Positions 13,036 through 13,349 of a stretch of DNA of 13,349 bases are shown in pieces. This DNA comes from an uncultured Oscillibacter sp. (lineage in GTDB: Bacteria; Bacillota; Clostridia; Oscillospirales; Oscillospiraceae), in the NCBI GenBank assembly GCA_910585165.1, contig CAJUBX010000066.1, forward strand, positions 1-13,349. The letters run 5' to 3'. Both the position numbers and the translations under genes were made by a program. Each line of letters starts with the position of its first letter. Position 1 is the stretch's first letter. The notes beneath the pieces were generated by a model that did no database searches, had not been told where the DNA came from, and saw nothing but the letters and a program-made list of their open reading frames with translations.

Positions 13036-13349
13036 GCCAAACGCCGGCATTGTCCCTCCGCCATGTGTACGGCGGCTACGCCGAAGGCGGGGGCCTCTTT
13101 GGGAAGAAGGAGCGCCGGGAGGTCCTTCACGACGTGACCTTCGACGTGCGCCACGGGGAGATTCTGGGCCTGGTGGGGGAGTCGGGGACGGGAAAGTCCA
13201 CCCTGGCCAGGACCATCCTGGGGATGGTGAAGCCGGACCGGGGGACCGTCACCCACTACACGAAGCGGCCCCAGATGGTTTTTCAGGACCCCTACAGCTC
13301 CCTGAACCCCTTCTACAGCGTGGAGTGGACCCTGGAGGAGCCCCTGCGG
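13032..13349 (+). CDS. ABC importer ATPase 2 (DppF/NikE family), 3' end outside window
   Basis: The first 106 codons of the second ATPase are present. The N-terminus MSQTPALSLRHVYGGY is followed by a charged insert with FGKKERREVLHDVTF, typical of OppF-type subunits. Walker A is GESGTGKST, and the Q-loop is in QMVFQDPYSSLNPFYS. The stretch between Walker A and the Q-loop is short: GTVTHYTKRP follows PDR directly, where many homologues carry an extra 15-20 residues. That is also about 20 fewer than in ATPase 1. GGAGG lies upstream of ATG 13032, which overlaps the ATPase 1 stop. The open frame runs to the window edge, so nothing can be said about signature or Walker B motifs. Confidence 0.93.
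   Translation, partial: MSQTPALSLRHVYGGYAEGGGLFGKKERREVLHDVTFDVRHGEILGLVGESGTGKSTLARTILGMVKPDRGTVTHYTKRPQMVFQDPYSSLNPFYSVEWTLEEPLR

Overview
The window is about 13.3 kb of GC-rich, low-GC-interval-poor Firmicutes-type DNA. The best fit is a Clostridia gut-type bacterium near the Oscillospiraceae (Flavonifractor/Oscillibacter-like). This is inferred from strong AGGAGG ribosome sites, consensus sigma-A promoters, CarD, an S-layer-homology protein, tRNAs with encoded CCA and high GC. No marker gene fixes the genus.

Layout. Positions 1-356 hold the end of a tRNA cluster: Met (3' part only), Trp, Asp and Thr, closed by an intrinsic terminator. Positions 395-849 carry no convincing gene, but the minus strand has a short coding relic that resembles the C-terminus of a tyrosine recombinase, so this may be an old integration scar next to the tRNAs. 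A minus-strand MFS permease (893-2059) is divergent from a plus-strand exported SLH/serine-hydrolase fusion (2261-4120). A small 74-residue minus-strand gene (4566-4790) is divergent from a CarD-family RNA polymerase regulator (5016-5540). A translationally coupled minus-strand pair, a lipid kinase and a CoA-type Nudix hydrolase (7263 down to 5771), is divergent from an AI-2E-family exporter-like membrane protein (7431-8654). The rest is a five-gene ABC importer operon of the peptide/nickel family (8843 to the window end): binding lipoprotein, two permeases and two ATPases, the last one cut by the window edge.

The most interesting part is a repeat family in the gaps between convergent genes. 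A ~163-bp element built almost entirely of perfect hairpins occurs twice in exact tandem at 4164-4521 and once, diverged and inverted, at 5575-5738. At both loci it sits between duplicated copies (31-32 bp) of the local terminator hairpin. The hairpin sequence differs between loci but is nearly or fully identical within a locus. It looks as if a small non-autonomous element inserted into bidirectional terminators between convergent genes and duplicated the whole terminator. Its internal hairpins differ between loci by paired changes that keep base pairing.

Regulation. Several promoters are readable. A perfect TTGACA-17-TATAAT drives the SLH protein, and TTGACA-17-TATGAT drives the 74-residue gene. 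One self-complementary TTGCAA can act as the -35 box in both directions between the lipid kinase and the AI-2E gene. A further TTGCAA-17-TACAAT precedes the ABC operon. All alignments and pairings here were made by eye.
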